From: Pristionchus mayeri
Lineage: Eukaryota > Nematoda > Chromadorea > Rhabditida > Neodiplogasteridae
Direction of reading: 5' to 3'
NCBI GenBank assembly: GCA_036245805.1
Contig: BTRK01000001.1
Location: 35,102,758-35,166,757 of the forward strand
Length of the DNA stretch: 64,000 bases
Program-made: the position numbers and the translations under genes
Notes under the pieces: generated by a model
What the model saw: only the letters and a program-made list of their open reading frames with translations
Told to the model about the DNA's origin: nothing
The model's database searches: none
Shown here: piece by piece, positions 24,439-36,714 of the stretch
Layout: each line of letters begins with the position of its first letter
How positions within the stretch are numbered: position 1 is the first letter of the stretch

Positions 24439-24866
24439 TTACTTCCATGCCATCACCGGAATCCGTGCAACCGAATATGAGTCGTACAAGATGCTCACCA
24501 CATAATATCCAATTAGAGCTGATGCGATAAGTGCTCCGATGGTGATAAGAGCGGCTGCAGATTGATATTTGATCTTGGGCCGCCGATACCCGCTGTCTAA
24601 GACCTACCTTTGGTAGTGACACTAAGACCGCCTGCCTCAGACACACCTACAATCGATGAAGCACTCTTTGATCTCTTACACAGGGGAAATTAAAAGTATC
24701 ATGAAAAATGAGGAATATAAAAACATTTAAATCACTCACCCTTTATCACGCATCGAATATCAATCGGCTGTGAGGATACGGCGATTTCTTCTCCATCAGA
24801 ATTTATCCATTTCCCTTTTACATTCGAACAATTCAGTGAATCATACCGCGTCCCATTTAGCCTTGA
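24439..24866 (-). CDS. C-terminal part of a secreted or type I membrane protein
   Basis: Three minus-strand exons are visible. The first, 24864-24740, reads LNGTRYDSLNCSNV, then GKWINSDGEEIA and IDIRCVIKG, with a conserved-looking cysteine pair. A short exon reads GGLSVTTK (about 24635-24612). The last, 24554-24439, reads ALITIGALIASALIGYYVV followed by a short tail ending MAWK and TAA. The last exon encodes a transmembrane segment with a 20-residue cytoplasmic tail. No 5' exons or signal peptide were found within reach. The family is not recognised, though the NGTY/NGTR-plus-cysteine pattern resembles that of the small secreted protein at 35971. Confidence 0.5.
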
Positions 24867-25565
24867 ACAATGTTTTATTAAAGGGATACGGTGGCCCGAA
24901 ATATTACATTTTTATTTTTCATGGCCTTTGTTTATTGAAATATACAATTAAAACTAAATTATTACGAAAAAAATAAAAATAAAAATAAAAATATGCCAGG
25001 GGTGAAATTAGGCTTCGAAAATTGCATTAATTTGAACGGGAGCGTGTTCCATGGCATACTGTGGGAGAGGTTTCGACATCGACAAGTTGGCACTTTGCCA
25101 AGTGGCGCCACTGGCATTGACTTTACTGACGTTTTGCTGTCGTTTAACCTTTTCTTGCTTGTCAATTTTTATTATAATGTGTTGTATAACGATCTAGACA
25201 TCTTTCCCGCAATGAATTGAAGTAGTAGTGGGTCTTTTAAGCCTGCTATGCGATGCCAAACCTCTAATTGCACTGACGAGTTAACTTCTCTAGTTGCGGT
25301 GACTTCGCTTTCGCGTAACTTGCGTATAATCTGCATTTTAAATACTGATAACTCGCCCCGAGATTCTGCCACTGCTTATTCAGGGTGAATCAAACGTGCC
25401 CTCCGCGTAGAATTGTTCGTTGTTAGCATGTTACACGTTTTACTGCCTTGTTGTTTCGATTTATTGCACTGAGCTCTTTTCCTCGTTGTTGGTTTCCCTA
25501 AATATATCGCAGTTTTGTGATGTTTCTATTGTCATGATCGACATTCGATCATTTGTCCCATTTCA

Positions 25566-28500
25566 GCGGAATACAATCGGTCGTCTGCGAAGTAACTGAG
25601 CCCACTCCTGCACGAGGAATTACAAAGTAAGTGGTTTTACTTGCTTATTTAATCCCAGAGTACGTAATCGCTGTCGTAAAGGCTCTCAAGTCGTTCGAGA
25701 ACACCATCGATTGGGCCGACCTCATCTCTGCGCTGGGCAAGCTCGCCAAGGTTTCTAATTTCAGTAATATCGATTTTCTCTACCGATCGATCCTGCTAAA
25801 CTTTCATTGGTTAGGGTATGGACTATCAGCCTGTTATGGCGCTGGAACACTCGCGATAATACATGATGTTATGTTTGTCGATGTTCCGCGTCGGGCTTTG
25901 GAGCTAGCGCGATCAATAAACCTTGTTCCAGGTGTTCTCCCAACACGCCAAGTACGGTGACATCCCGAAGGCGGTTACGGTAGCCAAACGACTCTCGCAG
26001 TGCCTCCATCCTGCCCTGCCCATGGGTGAGCGATCGATTGCTAACGGGATGCTGTATTCGTAGATATCGATTAGTTGAAATCTGTGGGGGGGGGGGTGCA
26101 TTAGTTGTCGAAGAAGTAGTATGATTGAAAATAGTATTGATTGGTGAACAATAATTCAAATACCGCTGTCAATATCTCAAGTTATATTCGAATGTATAGA
26201 TTAATACAAACAGCGACAAATATTATCGATTGAATCTAGCGAATCGATTACCGTACCGCTTCATCGCAGGAGTCCATCAGAAGGCACTGGAGACCTACAA
26301 GCAGATATTCGACATTCTCGGCCAGGAGGCACTCCCGAAGCAGTTGTATCTCTTCGCCGTCGACCTCTTCCCCCTCATGGACCACTGCACCACCAAGGTG
26401 AGATCAATGTCTAGAACGATACCGTAGTCGCGTTTATCGATTAGTCAGAGCAAGCGCATGATCAGGGATAAAATTCTTAATGTATAATATTTATTGCACT
26501 GCCTGGTTGATTATCGTTGATCTAAAAAATGTTACTGCATTCGTATTTCTTGTGAGACACTAAACGCGCAGGCGTGTTCGCGAGCAAATTTTTGCTGAAC
26601 AATCAACCCCAATCTCACAGGTACTCGGTTCTCCCTCCGTTCGACTTCCCGCTCTGATCTACGTGAATACGAAATTCGACAAGTTAAAATCGATCGATGA
26701 ACAGTTGAGGATTATCGGAGACAACATACATCACATGGTGAGGAGGGAGTGAGGTGGTGTATGAGTGTATTGTATGATTTGCCGGTGACGAATCTAACTA
26801 CCAAAACCACGAGTAATTAGTAACAATGCTAAAGTATTGTAGCTGAAGATTAGTTGAGACATGAATTTAACAAGTTTACAACGCTGCCAATTACCAACTC
26901 CTTCCCAGGTATCAGCCCTGTGCGCAGCGGGTGAGGAAATGGGCTCGCCGCTCGTCCAGAGGAATCTCCTTGATCTACTCTGCGCGGCCTCAGCAGCAGC
27001 TATCTGCAGGAGCATGAGAACAAGGAGGAAGACGAGGAGAGGAGGGTAAGTCATTTATTGGTATTTGAGAGTCCACGTCTTCTTGATAACTTCGCACGGC
27101 AATTGGTTTAGAAGCACATATGAAACCTCAATATCCAGGGAGAGAATTTGTGAAAATTATTTTCAGATTCGCCGTCGTGAGAAAGTGGCGAAGATTCTGA
27201 ATGTACTCATGCAAGAGATGGACGAAGATGGATCAGCTGCCTTCCTCTGGTCATATCTGGCTGACTACTATGAATGGTGAGGATACGGTAGAATTGATTC
27301 TTTTAGCCAGTCGAGAAAGGAACTATTGTTTTGCATCGTAGATTCTGTGATTTGAATCCTTACTGCAACCCGGATCTCACAGGTTGCTCAACTCTCTCAA
27401 TGGTTCTTCGTCTGAGAGGAAGAAGAAAAGCTTGCTGTTGGAAGTTCCGTTGATGGGAGTGAACGAAGCAGAGGAGGAGATGATGGCATATGCAAATGTG
27501 AGTTTCCAATTATCGATAATATCCTAACTCGTTAAATATTTTAAAAATATGTTAATAGGAAAAAAAGTTTTTTTAAATACCGGGTTACGTTGAAATTTTA
27601 TGATTTGTTGCGCTTGGTTTTGATGTTTCCAAAAAAAAATTGATGTTCCTTATCCGATTAAGGTTTCAGAACTCGCTTATTTTTAGTTCTAGCTTAGGCG
27701 TCTAACGAAGTATCCAATCATGAGGAATCAAACATACCCATAGGTGGGCACCATCGAAGCCAGCTGTGAAACACCCCTTTTCGGATTGGACACCCCTGGT
27801 TTTTGGAAAATGTTGTCACAAAAACGATCATTTGCGATCACCCCCCCCCCCCCTTGACCCTAAACACCCCCGGTTTTCGATTTCCAGCTTCAACCCCCGC
27901 CCACCTATGAACATACCAAAAAAGCCCTCTCGTTTTCAGGTGGTATCTTACTCACTCTCCCTCTCTCAATCTGGTTCTACTTCTTCTGGAAGAATCAAAC
28001 ATCTACCGGAGCTTCTCAAGCGAATTCTGAGATGCGCCAATGCAATGAACATTATCGAGAAGAGGGACAAGGTAAGTGGTTATAGATTTTGAACTATGGG
28101 GTTGGAGGTTTCATTAAGATCACATCAGCGCCGGTACTATTTGTCTTCGCTAACGTCTCAGAAACATTTCCATTAATTTCCAGATGGTGTTGTCCACTGT
28201 GAAGATGGCCTCGGGTCTGCTGGCGGAGGTTTTGAGAGCCGGAGGATCACTCGAGGCGCAGCGTTCGTGTTTAATTTTTTTTGTTTTTCCCTGAACCAGG
28301 CGTTCTGATCTCTAATCCATTCTATTTCATTTTTCTGTACAAATCAATCTATTACTATGAGCTTCTACTTAGTTTCTTCGCGTAGTTTATGATTTGATCT
28401 TTGGTCTTTCCCATTTCCCTCCCTCTTCTAGAGTCCTCTGAGGGTTGCGCAGCAGCCACTCCCGAGTCGCCGAACAAGGCATGCCTGGCGAGTCTCGTCG

Positions 28501-29790
28501 ATAAGCAAGGTTTGTGTGGAGGGGTTCTTGCTGTTATCCCGTCTGATCTGTGTTTCAAAGCCAGAACTGTCATTGTCTTTCTTACTTGCTGTTGGTGGGA
28601 GGTTTTGTTGAATACGGTAATGCATGTAGTACTGTAGCTCAATTATCGACCGTTGCAGAGCAGGCAATGATGGAGGCTTGTCTTGAGGAGTGCCAGCGAC
28701 TGATGACAACCATCTGCCGATACTACCGTGACCACAGGGGTACGGTATTTTTATATTAATTTTTTTAGAGTTTAATATCTAGCTGGTTAATCTGGTGTTG
28801 AAGCGTTTCCTTAAAATGAGAAGCTTCATTGTGAGCCGATGTGTCACACGACTTTCTGTGCTAAAAACCCAATCCCATTTCACATTGATTCAATAGTTGA
28901 AATTGTTGCCGGTCAATCTGATGTTGCAACTTTTCTCGAAAAGGAAACAGTGTACCTTGAACCGATCTTCCTCTCCTTATTTCTCTAAACCACCAATTTG
29001 TAGTCGTCTCCCGTTGGCCTCTTCTTCGTGCGATGAAAGCATTGCTGTTGCAGTTTGCCGACTTTGAAACAAGTAGTTTTTTGAAACAAGATTAGGAAAG
29101 TATAATCGCTTGGAGACTTTGCGAAGCGTTAAAGGATCACAGTGGAGCACGAGTCAACCATGCGCGTGAATACTAACTCTCGTTTTTAAGATTAAAATAC
29201 ATTAATCTTTTTCAGTCTGCGGGTGCTCGTCTGGTGCTTCTCCTCCACTCGAGAAATGCCGCCGAACCGAGTAGCGTGGTGGAGAATATCATGATGAAGG
29301 CACTGACGACGGATGACTCGGTCAGAGATCATAGATCTATTGTTATTGTATCGTTCTCTTTTTTATTGATAGTTACCACAAAAAAAAGATAGTATTGCTA
29401 TTGATGATGCGAATCTCATTCAATCTTATGAACAACGTGTAACCCGAACTCTACCAGTTGTTTCACCAAACATGCTGGAAGCTTTTGTGTTCTAATTGAT
29501 AGTCAATTTCCATCAGGTGCTCGCAACGGAGGCAGCGCGTACATTCCATCGTATCTGGACGCTCACTCGCAGTGACGAAGAGGGAATGCTCGCGGAGAAT
29601 GCGCAGCCTAAGCCATTCAATAGGTACGCAAGAATTCCATCGTAGTATCTCCTCTTTTGGCAAGTGAACGACCTGTTTTGTCTTTGTAGTATAAAGCATT
29701 GCTTATTTTCCAAATAAAAATCATATTTTTTCCAGAATACTCATGTTCCTGTTGGGCGTGCTGGCGGATGACTCAGAAGGTGAGAGATTA
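25566..29790 (+). CDS. pad-1-like: DOP1/PAD-1 (Dopey) homologue, shortened copy
   Basis: About 14 plus-strand exons match the N-terminal part of Dopey proteins, which work with MON2 in endosome-Golgi traffic. Key segments: VVKALKSFENTIDWADLISA (25660-25720), AKRLSQCLHPALPMG (25984-26025), HQKALETYKQIFDILGQEAL (26274-26335) and AVDLFPLMDHCTTK, then SPSVRLPALIYVNTKF (26628-26675), GSPLVQRNLLDLLCAAS (26942-26995), AAFLWSYLADYYEW (27235-27276), then ERKKKSLLLEVPLMG, HLPELLKRILRCANAMN and ILMFLLGVLADDSE (to about 29780). The usual block with the YEKYFLPL region between DHCTTK and SPSVRLP is missing, as is much of the next section. The whole is about 530 residues against about 2,400 in the family, and no C-terminal part follows. 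Start and end are not defined. Confidence 0.7.
27739..27909. mobile_element. hAT-type MITE with exact 8-bp target duplication
   Basis: The 171-bp element has ends CATAGGTGGGC and GCCCACCTATG. AACATACC is duplicated at 27731-27738 and 27910-27917. It contains a run of C residues at 27840-27855. It sits in an intron of the DOP1-like gene, about 30 bp upstream of the next acceptor, and accounts for the open frame that seems to cross the region. Confidence 0.85.
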
Positions 29791-30114
29791 CGGTAATCAT
29801 TAACTCTCAGGTTGTTCTCAGGTCTCAATATTGCCATCTTCTTTTTGCGATATTCTGTGATAGATAATGTGATAATAGTGATAATGTGATAGAGATTCGC
29901 AATGTTTTGTATGTTTTTATCCATTAATGTGTTCCTAAAAAAACGTTCAGTCTAATTAAGGTCAACTACTCTACACCAACTCGGGCGACAATGCAGAGTG
30001 AACGAAGTAAGTGATGTAACAAGTGATAGTCTCCGGGAAAAAACAATTAAATTGAGCTCTTTCTAACAATATTAACTGGCCTATGCATGATCCTAACCCT
30101 ACCCTCTGTCCCCT

Positions 30115-33100
30115 CTATGCTTCTCTCTTCACTCGTCCTCTCTTGGGTGGTTCGTAGGTCGTGTCGCCGCCATCGGATCCCTCATCTTCTCCATCCCCTC
30201 CATCCTCCTGCCCTCTCTTCGCCTTCCTCTTCCTTTCCTGCTTCTCACGAGGATCCTCTTCATCTTCTTCTTCCGAAGTCTCCAGTCCAACTGCCTCTCG
30301 TCCCTTCCCACTGGATGCTCCTCCCACCCTGCCGCGGCCTCGCCCAAGTCCTCGTCCTCTTCCTCTTCCTCGTCCACTCCCCACAACTATCCCCACCTTC
30401 TCCTCTCCCTCACTCCAGTCTGATCCAGAGGAAGGCACCGACTCCTCTTCCACTCCTCCAAGTCCCTCCTCCACCGTCTCTTCTTCTCCTCGGGACTCGC
30501 CCATCTCCACTCCGTCTTCATGCTCTGCATCGTCCTCGGAGAGAGCAGTTGGATTGGCGTCGAAATCGATATCCTCTTCGTATCCCACTCCATACTCGAT
30601 GGATACTTCGCTCTCCTCCCCCTCGACATCTACGTCCGATTCTTCATCCTGCTCGATGATCGCTGCCATGTATCGATTCGAGTCCGGGATTCCGACCTTC
30701 TCCATGAATGCCTTCTCTCTGATCTTCCGGATGACTCCCTCCACCTCACTCCACACCTGGTAAAATAATAATTTAGTTTTCTGGGGCTTCGCTATGTCAT
30801 TATTGATTGATTTGATGCCCATTCCTACTAACTGTTCAATGCACTAACTTCATCCCTCCACTCATGGGGCACTTCGTCCTTCTTCCTCTTCACACATTTT
30901 GCCTCTCTCCCCTTCGCATTTGTCTGGTAGGATGACTTCTCTGTTCGCACACCGACAACCTCCGCCATCGCAAGTGTGTTATGGTGCATCACGGCAAGTT
31001 TCACCTTCTCGTCGTATGCCACTTGCGAGCTAAATGGATGAATTGGTAGCGGGAGATTTGAAGTTTCAATGAGGTTCTATCAGGTTGAGTCATAAGTTTT
31101 TTCCAATCTTTACTTTTAAATGTTTCGCATATTCTGGTCTTTGGTTCTAGTTGATTATCATTTTGATATTTACATATTATTAATGCATGGATGCTCTCTT
31201 TAGCGCACTTTAGTCCAGGCCTCTTGAGAGGGCCTAGTGTTCATAGAACGCACGGCACAATTCGAACATATGATTATAAGTGTGAACTATACCCCTACCT
31301 TCTCCTACGGATCTGTACTGATAGGATTTTAAGAGCGCTTTTTAGGTGACTTTGAATTGCACCTCCAAAATTGGAAAAAACTTATGACTAATATATTGGT
31401 TGGATGTGTTTATTCACTAACCTTGCAATGGTCTTTGATGCGTACAGATTGAGAACGCTGTTGAAGTTCTCGCAAGGTGAGGTATTCATTTTTGGAGCTG
31501 CTCGGAGGAAGCTCTTGGTGAAGGACGGCTTGAGAAGAGCATGCTTGAGAAGTGCGAATTCATTGCTCTTCCTGTCAATCTTGTGACTCTTCGACTCTTC
31601 GGACAGATCATGATGGAGACATCCAGAGATTCCTTTCAGGAATGGAATCTGAACAGCTATCTCTTTTCTACCCTGAATAAACGCATGTACCAATGTGTAT
31701 ACTAACTACCTTCTCGAAATGAGTATGTCTGTCGCAGACGTGCGCGAGGGCACTCTTCATGTATTCCAGCCCAGTGTTTCTGTCATCCGGGAACTTTTCA
31801 TGCATTGCATAGCAGTGGTCCACGATCTTGCGCCGCCAGTATTCGAGGTTAGTACATTCTTTCCTCTTCGCTAACTGAATGCATTCAATGCACCGTTCGA
31901 TATTAATTCTGCTTAGTATTTTGTGATATAATGTAAACCGAATACCTCTCGTAACACCTTGTTGAGTCCTTGTACCAGGTGCCAAAAGTCACAATGGTGG
32001 ACAATTTGAGAGAATCGAGGATGATCTTCCATCATCTTCTTTATCTTTCCATCGTTGTCAGATACGAGCGAAGTGATCTAAAGAATGAGTCACGTTACAG
32101 TTAGGAATGGCTCCTCAGTAAATGACTACATTTAGATTGCTATATCATAACTCCGATCCGATCGGCGATAGCCATTTCTTGCATAGTTATCTCGAGTTCC
32201 AATAGAAACTAGTAGGGTAATGCGGTGGATAGTGTGGATATCTAACCGTGAACTGTTTTGCCTGCAGTTCCAAGAGTCCGATCCGCACTCCTTCCTTCTC
32301 CATGCGACCACTAATGCCTTCTGTAATAAATGAGTGTGCACATTACTCACATCAACTAACGCTACCGATCCCCCGCATGTCTTTATGCATGTTCTTCACA
32401 TTGAATATGATGTTGGTGTGGATGTCGATGAATGGCACAGTCCCATTGGGAGCAGTATGACCCATGTGCGAATACCTTCCATCGACTGCCACTCCGACTC
32501 CTGCCTGAAACGTTTACAAGTTGTGATACTGAGGAGAATGCCATACCGTACTAAAATTTAATCTCTCAAATTAGATTTATTTGCCAATAAGAAGAGAAGG
32601 ATGTGTTGGCAAAACGATATGTCTAACTGATTTCAGGAGACTATCGGGGGGGATGACGGAAGCAGAGGAAGAAGGACTCTTCGGGAGTAAAATAGGTCGG
32701 TTCAATTTTGCATTGTTCCCCACAGAGTAAACATGAGTCATGGTAAATTCGATAGGTAAGTCATGGTAGGCCAAGACTAAGTACCGTACCTAATCGATAG
32801 TACAGTAACCCCAGATACCATACATCTCTACCGTAACCTCCCCCAACCTACCGTAACCCCGGCAATCACGAATTAACTTTATTTTTAGAAAGTCGAGATA
32901 CCGTACCTAATCGATAGTACAGTAACCCCAGATACCATACATCTCTACCGTAACCTCCCCAACCTACCGTAACCCCGGCAATCACGAATTAACTTTATTT
33001 TTAGAAAGTCGAGATACCGTACCTAATCGATAGTACAGTAACCCCAGATACCATACATCTCTACCGTAACCTCCCCCAACCTACCGTAACCCCGGCAATC

Positions 33101-35181
33101 ACGAATTAACTTTATTTTTAGAAAGTCGAGAAACCGTACCTAATCGATAGTACAGTAACCCCAGATACCATACATCTCTGCCTCAGAATCCACCCGGCCA
33201 CTCCTTTGGAATCTGTTCTTTCTACCGTGTCTCTCAAATAAATTTGAAGTATACATAATGCCTCTATACATTTCAGTGTCGGGCGTCGCGGAATCTCCTT
33301 AAAAAGTCAAGATCGAAGTTGGAGGAGTTCCAAAGGTGGGGGAAACCAGGGGTTGTTGGGTAGATTTGGTATCCCCTTATTGGGACATTGAGGGTGGGCG
33401 GCGCAAGCTGCCTGGATGAGAAGAGCAGGAAGCTGGATCAGGTGAGACAAGAGTGAGAGTGCCCACAATGATTAGAAAGATTATAATTTTCATAGTGTGA
33501 GGAATAACGACTAACTGGGTTGGCTCCTCTCACAGTCGCTTCTGCTTGTGCCATGCGTCGTGCGAATACTACACCCACGGCGGGCATAACTATCTCTTTC
33601 AATTCTTTTCGCATGGTTCGGTAGCAAGGAAGGGCGAGCCGCATTGCTTTTCCAGCCTCCAGTAGTCTCTGAATGCCGTTCCTGGGTTATTGCACATTGC
33701 GATCGTTCATACTAAGTAGTTCTACTTTCCAATAGATTTATATAGACTAACCGGGAGTGAAACTGCAGTGGTGTGCACTGCTGTTGTCAACTTAATGTTT
33801 CCTTCGAAGTAGCCTTCGATCACCGGTTGAGAAGACCACTTGACTATCCTTTCACACACGTTACAAAACCATTCCAGGCACAGAGCTGATCCTACGGTGT
33901 GCGACTTGAAGGAGTCGTCCTTTATCTCCTTCATGCCACACTCGTGGCAGCGAGAGAAGAGGGATAGGAGGCAGTCCATCTTGACTAGAACGTAGTGGGT
34001 GCGTAGTTTAGTGGTGGGTGGGTCACATAGGACACCAGTTTCTGACGTCACTTCGGATAGCATCGTTTGTTGAGATTGGACGTAGGACTAAATTGATATG
34101 CCAATATATGAAGTATTATTTTCTCGTTATTGTCCTAGCAATAAATGATACTAGTGCATTTCAATTATTGTTTCGTTTATGGATTTCATTTGAATAAAGC
34201 TAATAGCAATTAGTTAGGAGGCTTTCGTCGTTTCTCTAATTGATTTTTCTTTCTGTTTTTTTCTCTATTGTTTTTGAATTTCGAGATTCTTTGAATAAAT
34301 ATATTGTTGTACGTACTTGAGACCTAGTGTGTTGTGGAGTCGGCATGTGGAACGGCAGGTCGGACATTGAATCGGCTATGTCATCTACCATATCGATTGG
34401 CTCGTGCACTAAGGGCTCGAACTGTAATAGTAAATATCCGTTTAGATGTATCCTCGCCCCAACGGGCCTATATTTTCTCTGATTGCCTCCCAGAGCGTAC
34501 TATGATATAATTCTAGTCTTTCGGAAATAAAGAATTCGACTCTTGAACCTCGTCGTGATCTGCTCTCTGAAGACGAGGAGGGCTTTCTGTCTGCTCACGA
34601 TGCTAAACACACGATTTAGGGGGAAAAGTGGTGTATACTATTCGTGTTAAAATGGACATGTTTGCATGTACTATTGCCTCCTCTGGGCCTGTATTGTATT
34701 ACCTCTCCAGGGCATACTATTGCATAATTATAGCGGATATCGGAAGTATAGAAATACGTCCTTGCCTGGTCTTGATCTTGGTCCACCCTCTGAAGACGTT
34801 GTGGACCTTCCCCCCTTCTCCCTTCCCGATGCTAAACTAGCGGAGTAAGGCAATCGACAAATACTTGATGATACAATTGAAAATCTTTACAGCATTGCTC
34901 AGTACAACCCACAGGCAACAATGACAATAACGCAAGTAAGGTCAACTCACATCATCAGGCAACGAGTTTTTCTTGTCGATCGAGTCCTTAAAGTGGTTGT
35001 GACAGAGTCTAGCCCGCTTGCCTTGTGCTTGAACGCTCGCAACTTTCTCCTCCAATGCTAAGAACTCGTCGTGGATGAGGTTGAAGCGGAGAAGCCATTC
35101 CCTTCTCAGCTCGGGAGTGGACGGAATGACGCGAGTATCGCTCGAGCGCAGTGGACAGGCGATGCACGTATATGTCGCCAT
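30115..35181 (-). CDS. THAP-domain protein with transposase-derived core
   Basis: About 11 exons on the minus strand. Exon 1 (35181-34951) is a THAP zinc-finger: CIAC near the start and LCHNHF near residue 60 give the C2CH set. Then come 34421-34317 (VHEPIDMVDD), 34087-33752 (CHECG, FCNVCERIVKWSS), 33679-33525, 32508-32390 (VAVDGRYSHMGHTAPNGTVPF), 32306-32250, 32078-31949 (SLVSDNDGKIKKMM, HHCDFWHLVQGLNK), 31911-31711, 31673-31424 (CENFNSVLNLYASKTIA), 31033-30855 (VKLAVMHHNTL) and 30763-30115. The order and motifs match THAP proteins whose core resembles a Kolobok-like RNase H-fold transposase. The last exon is acidic, then GRGRGRGRG, then Lys/Arg-rich, and ends at TAA. It looks domesticated because of the many introns. 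Two junction phases were not resolved. Likely DNA-binding and nuclear (inference). Confidence 0.72.
32785..33180. repeat. Tandem repeat, about 117-bp unit, about 3.3 copies
   Basis: Each unit runs from GATACCGTACCTAATCGATA through CCATACATCTCTACCGTAAC to TTATTTTTAGAAAGTCGA. Units differ by one or two bases. The array lies in an intron of the THAP-domain gene and has no coding frame. Confidence 0.88.
34440..34850 (+). repeat. Two diverged direct copies of an unknown 180-bp segment
   Basis: Copy 1 is about 34465-34612 and copy 2 about 34680-34835. Shared order: CTGATTGCCTCCCAGAG or TATTGCCTCCTCTGGG, then GTACTATGATATAATT or CATACTATTGCATAATT, then TCGGAA, CTCTGAAGACG and GATGCTAAA. Translated on the plus strand both give an acidic piece (LLSEDEEGFLSAHDAK against PPSEDVVDLPPFSLPDAK). 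They sit between exons 1 and 2 of the THAP gene. Confidence 0.45.
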
Positions 35182-35585
35182 AAACTAACTAAACTGATAG
35201 CAACTTGAAGCAATAAACACGGAATGAGAAAGAAAATGAGGACATGCAATGACATAAAGTAACTGGTTTAACACCGTTATTAGCCGTAATATGTTTAATC
35301 CTGCGTTCACCAATACAAATCAGAACACCGAAAAGGGAATACAACGTAAATTGCTGAAAAAAAGCAAAACAATATAAAGAAATATCTCAATTAAACCGAA
35401 GGACCTTGGCATGGCCTGGCATAGGCAAAAATCAATTGGGAAAAATACCGTATTTTTTTCCAAATTCGCTCTAATACAGTAATTGTCCCATGTTTCCTAA
35501 TTCACTCTCCCCAATAAATACCATTCTCCGGCTTTGCCCATTTTCTCGTTTAAACAATTTTTTTAAATTATTTTGAAACATTCCA

Positions 35586-35971
35586 TTAATATGAGGGGAC
35601 GAAGCCTCGCAAATTAAGACAAACTTGTTTTTCGATTTCCGGATCCCTTTAATAAAAAATGGCATATTGTTGTGTTCGAATAACCATCGTTATCGTAAAA
35701 TGATTTAATATATTAAATTTGAAAACTTACTCAATCTCCTTGTTCTCGTTGCATGTTAGTTCGTAATTTGAATAGTTGAACTCAGGAAATCCGAGCTTAT
35801 CGTACGTTCCGTTTATTATCACATTATCGCAATCAAAATCCGCTCCTGATGCTGGAATGTACAGACAGTCATACAGCAGAAGATTACGGTAGCCATACCG
35901 AATAGTGTTATTCCGGATAGGAAGAGTACTGTAAAGATGGCTAGGTTGATTATTCCCTCAGTTCCGCGCAT
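35586..35971 (-). CDS. Small secreted protein, three exons
   Basis: Exons 35971-35902, 35851-35731 and 35646-35586 join in phase across introns of 50 and 84 bp. The product is about 84 residues: an N-terminal hydrophobic signal (GIINLAIFTVLFLSGITLF), then SGADFDCDNVIINGTYDK, NYELTCNENKEIE and KQVCLNLRGF ending in SY and TAA, with three cysteines after the signal. TTTCAG directly precedes the ATG, which suits trans-splicing of a leader. The family is not recognised; the INGTY segment recalls the membrane protein at 24439-24866. A family B palindrome lies 35-135 bp upstream of the start. Confidence 0.6.
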
Positions 35972-36005
35972 CCTGAAATTCCAGGGAAATCTGATGCGAA
36001 CCAAT

Positions 36006-36105
36006 CTGGGGAATAATGTTCTGACTCTCCTCATATTATACACTCTCTCGTCGGTTAGAGAAAGCGAGAGATCATGCAAATGGGAGAGAGTCAGACGATT
36101 ACTCG
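36006..36105. mobile_element. Palindromic repeat, family B copy 3
   Basis: GTTCTGACTCTCCTCATATT, CTCTCTCGTCGGTTAGAGAA, then GGGAGAGAGTCAGACGATTA folds on itself. It is the reverse orientation of the copies at 10393 and 51192 and lies immediately upstream of the small secreted protein gene. Confidence 0.6.
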
Positions 36106-36714
36106 CTCTGGGTGCGACATGGATCGACTATCAAAGCGACGGGTTCCATTGAACTGAAGAAAAACGCTAAACAAATTAGAAAATGCACCTCGATTTTGAT
36201 GGAGGAGAGGCGGATGGACCGCTCGCCACGAGAGATGAGGACGAGAGTGAATCCACACATACCTAGACGCGAAACCATATTTCTCGGGGACAGAATCGAG
36301 CGACGTAATTGGATTATCTGCGAGTCTATTGTGTGGTAATTGGATTAGCGAGAGAGTGCGGGGGAGGGGGAGGGTGGAATTTCATTAGTGAGAGGGAGAG
36401 GGAAAGTGCATTCTTCGCTCATTTCATCTTCTCTCCTCCGTGGTGAGAGGTCTCTCCCCCTCATTTTCCAAATCAGTCTGAGAGGAGCGCTGGCGGAGGA
36501 AGGTTGCGCGGGAAGGAGCAGCTATTTGGAGGAGGAGGAGTGAGTGGGGAAAGGGTGGGGGATCCTACCTAGCTTTCAGGATTCGGGGATTGGAGCAAGA
36601 TTCTATTGTTGAATGAAACAAGATTGAACCCTAGAATTGAAGTTTACAAGGGAGGATCAGGTACTCGGGGAGCTACTGTATCCAATGTAATCTCAGGCAA
36701 TCTCTCTTACATTA

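Noticed and set aside
27766..28092. Open frame apparently joining a proline-rich start to a DOP1-like exon
   Set aside because: Its first half is the hAT-type MITE; a good acceptor just downstream begins the true exon.
30087..30763. Plus-strand open frames of 190 and 200 residues rich in Pro, Ser and Leu
   Set aside because: They are the antisense of the acidic, Gly-Arg exon of the THAP gene, which has proper splice sites and a stop codon on the minus strand.
32785..33180. Possible CRISPR-like array
   Set aside because: The repeat is a contiguous 117-bp tandem unit with no spacers, in a eukaryotic intron.
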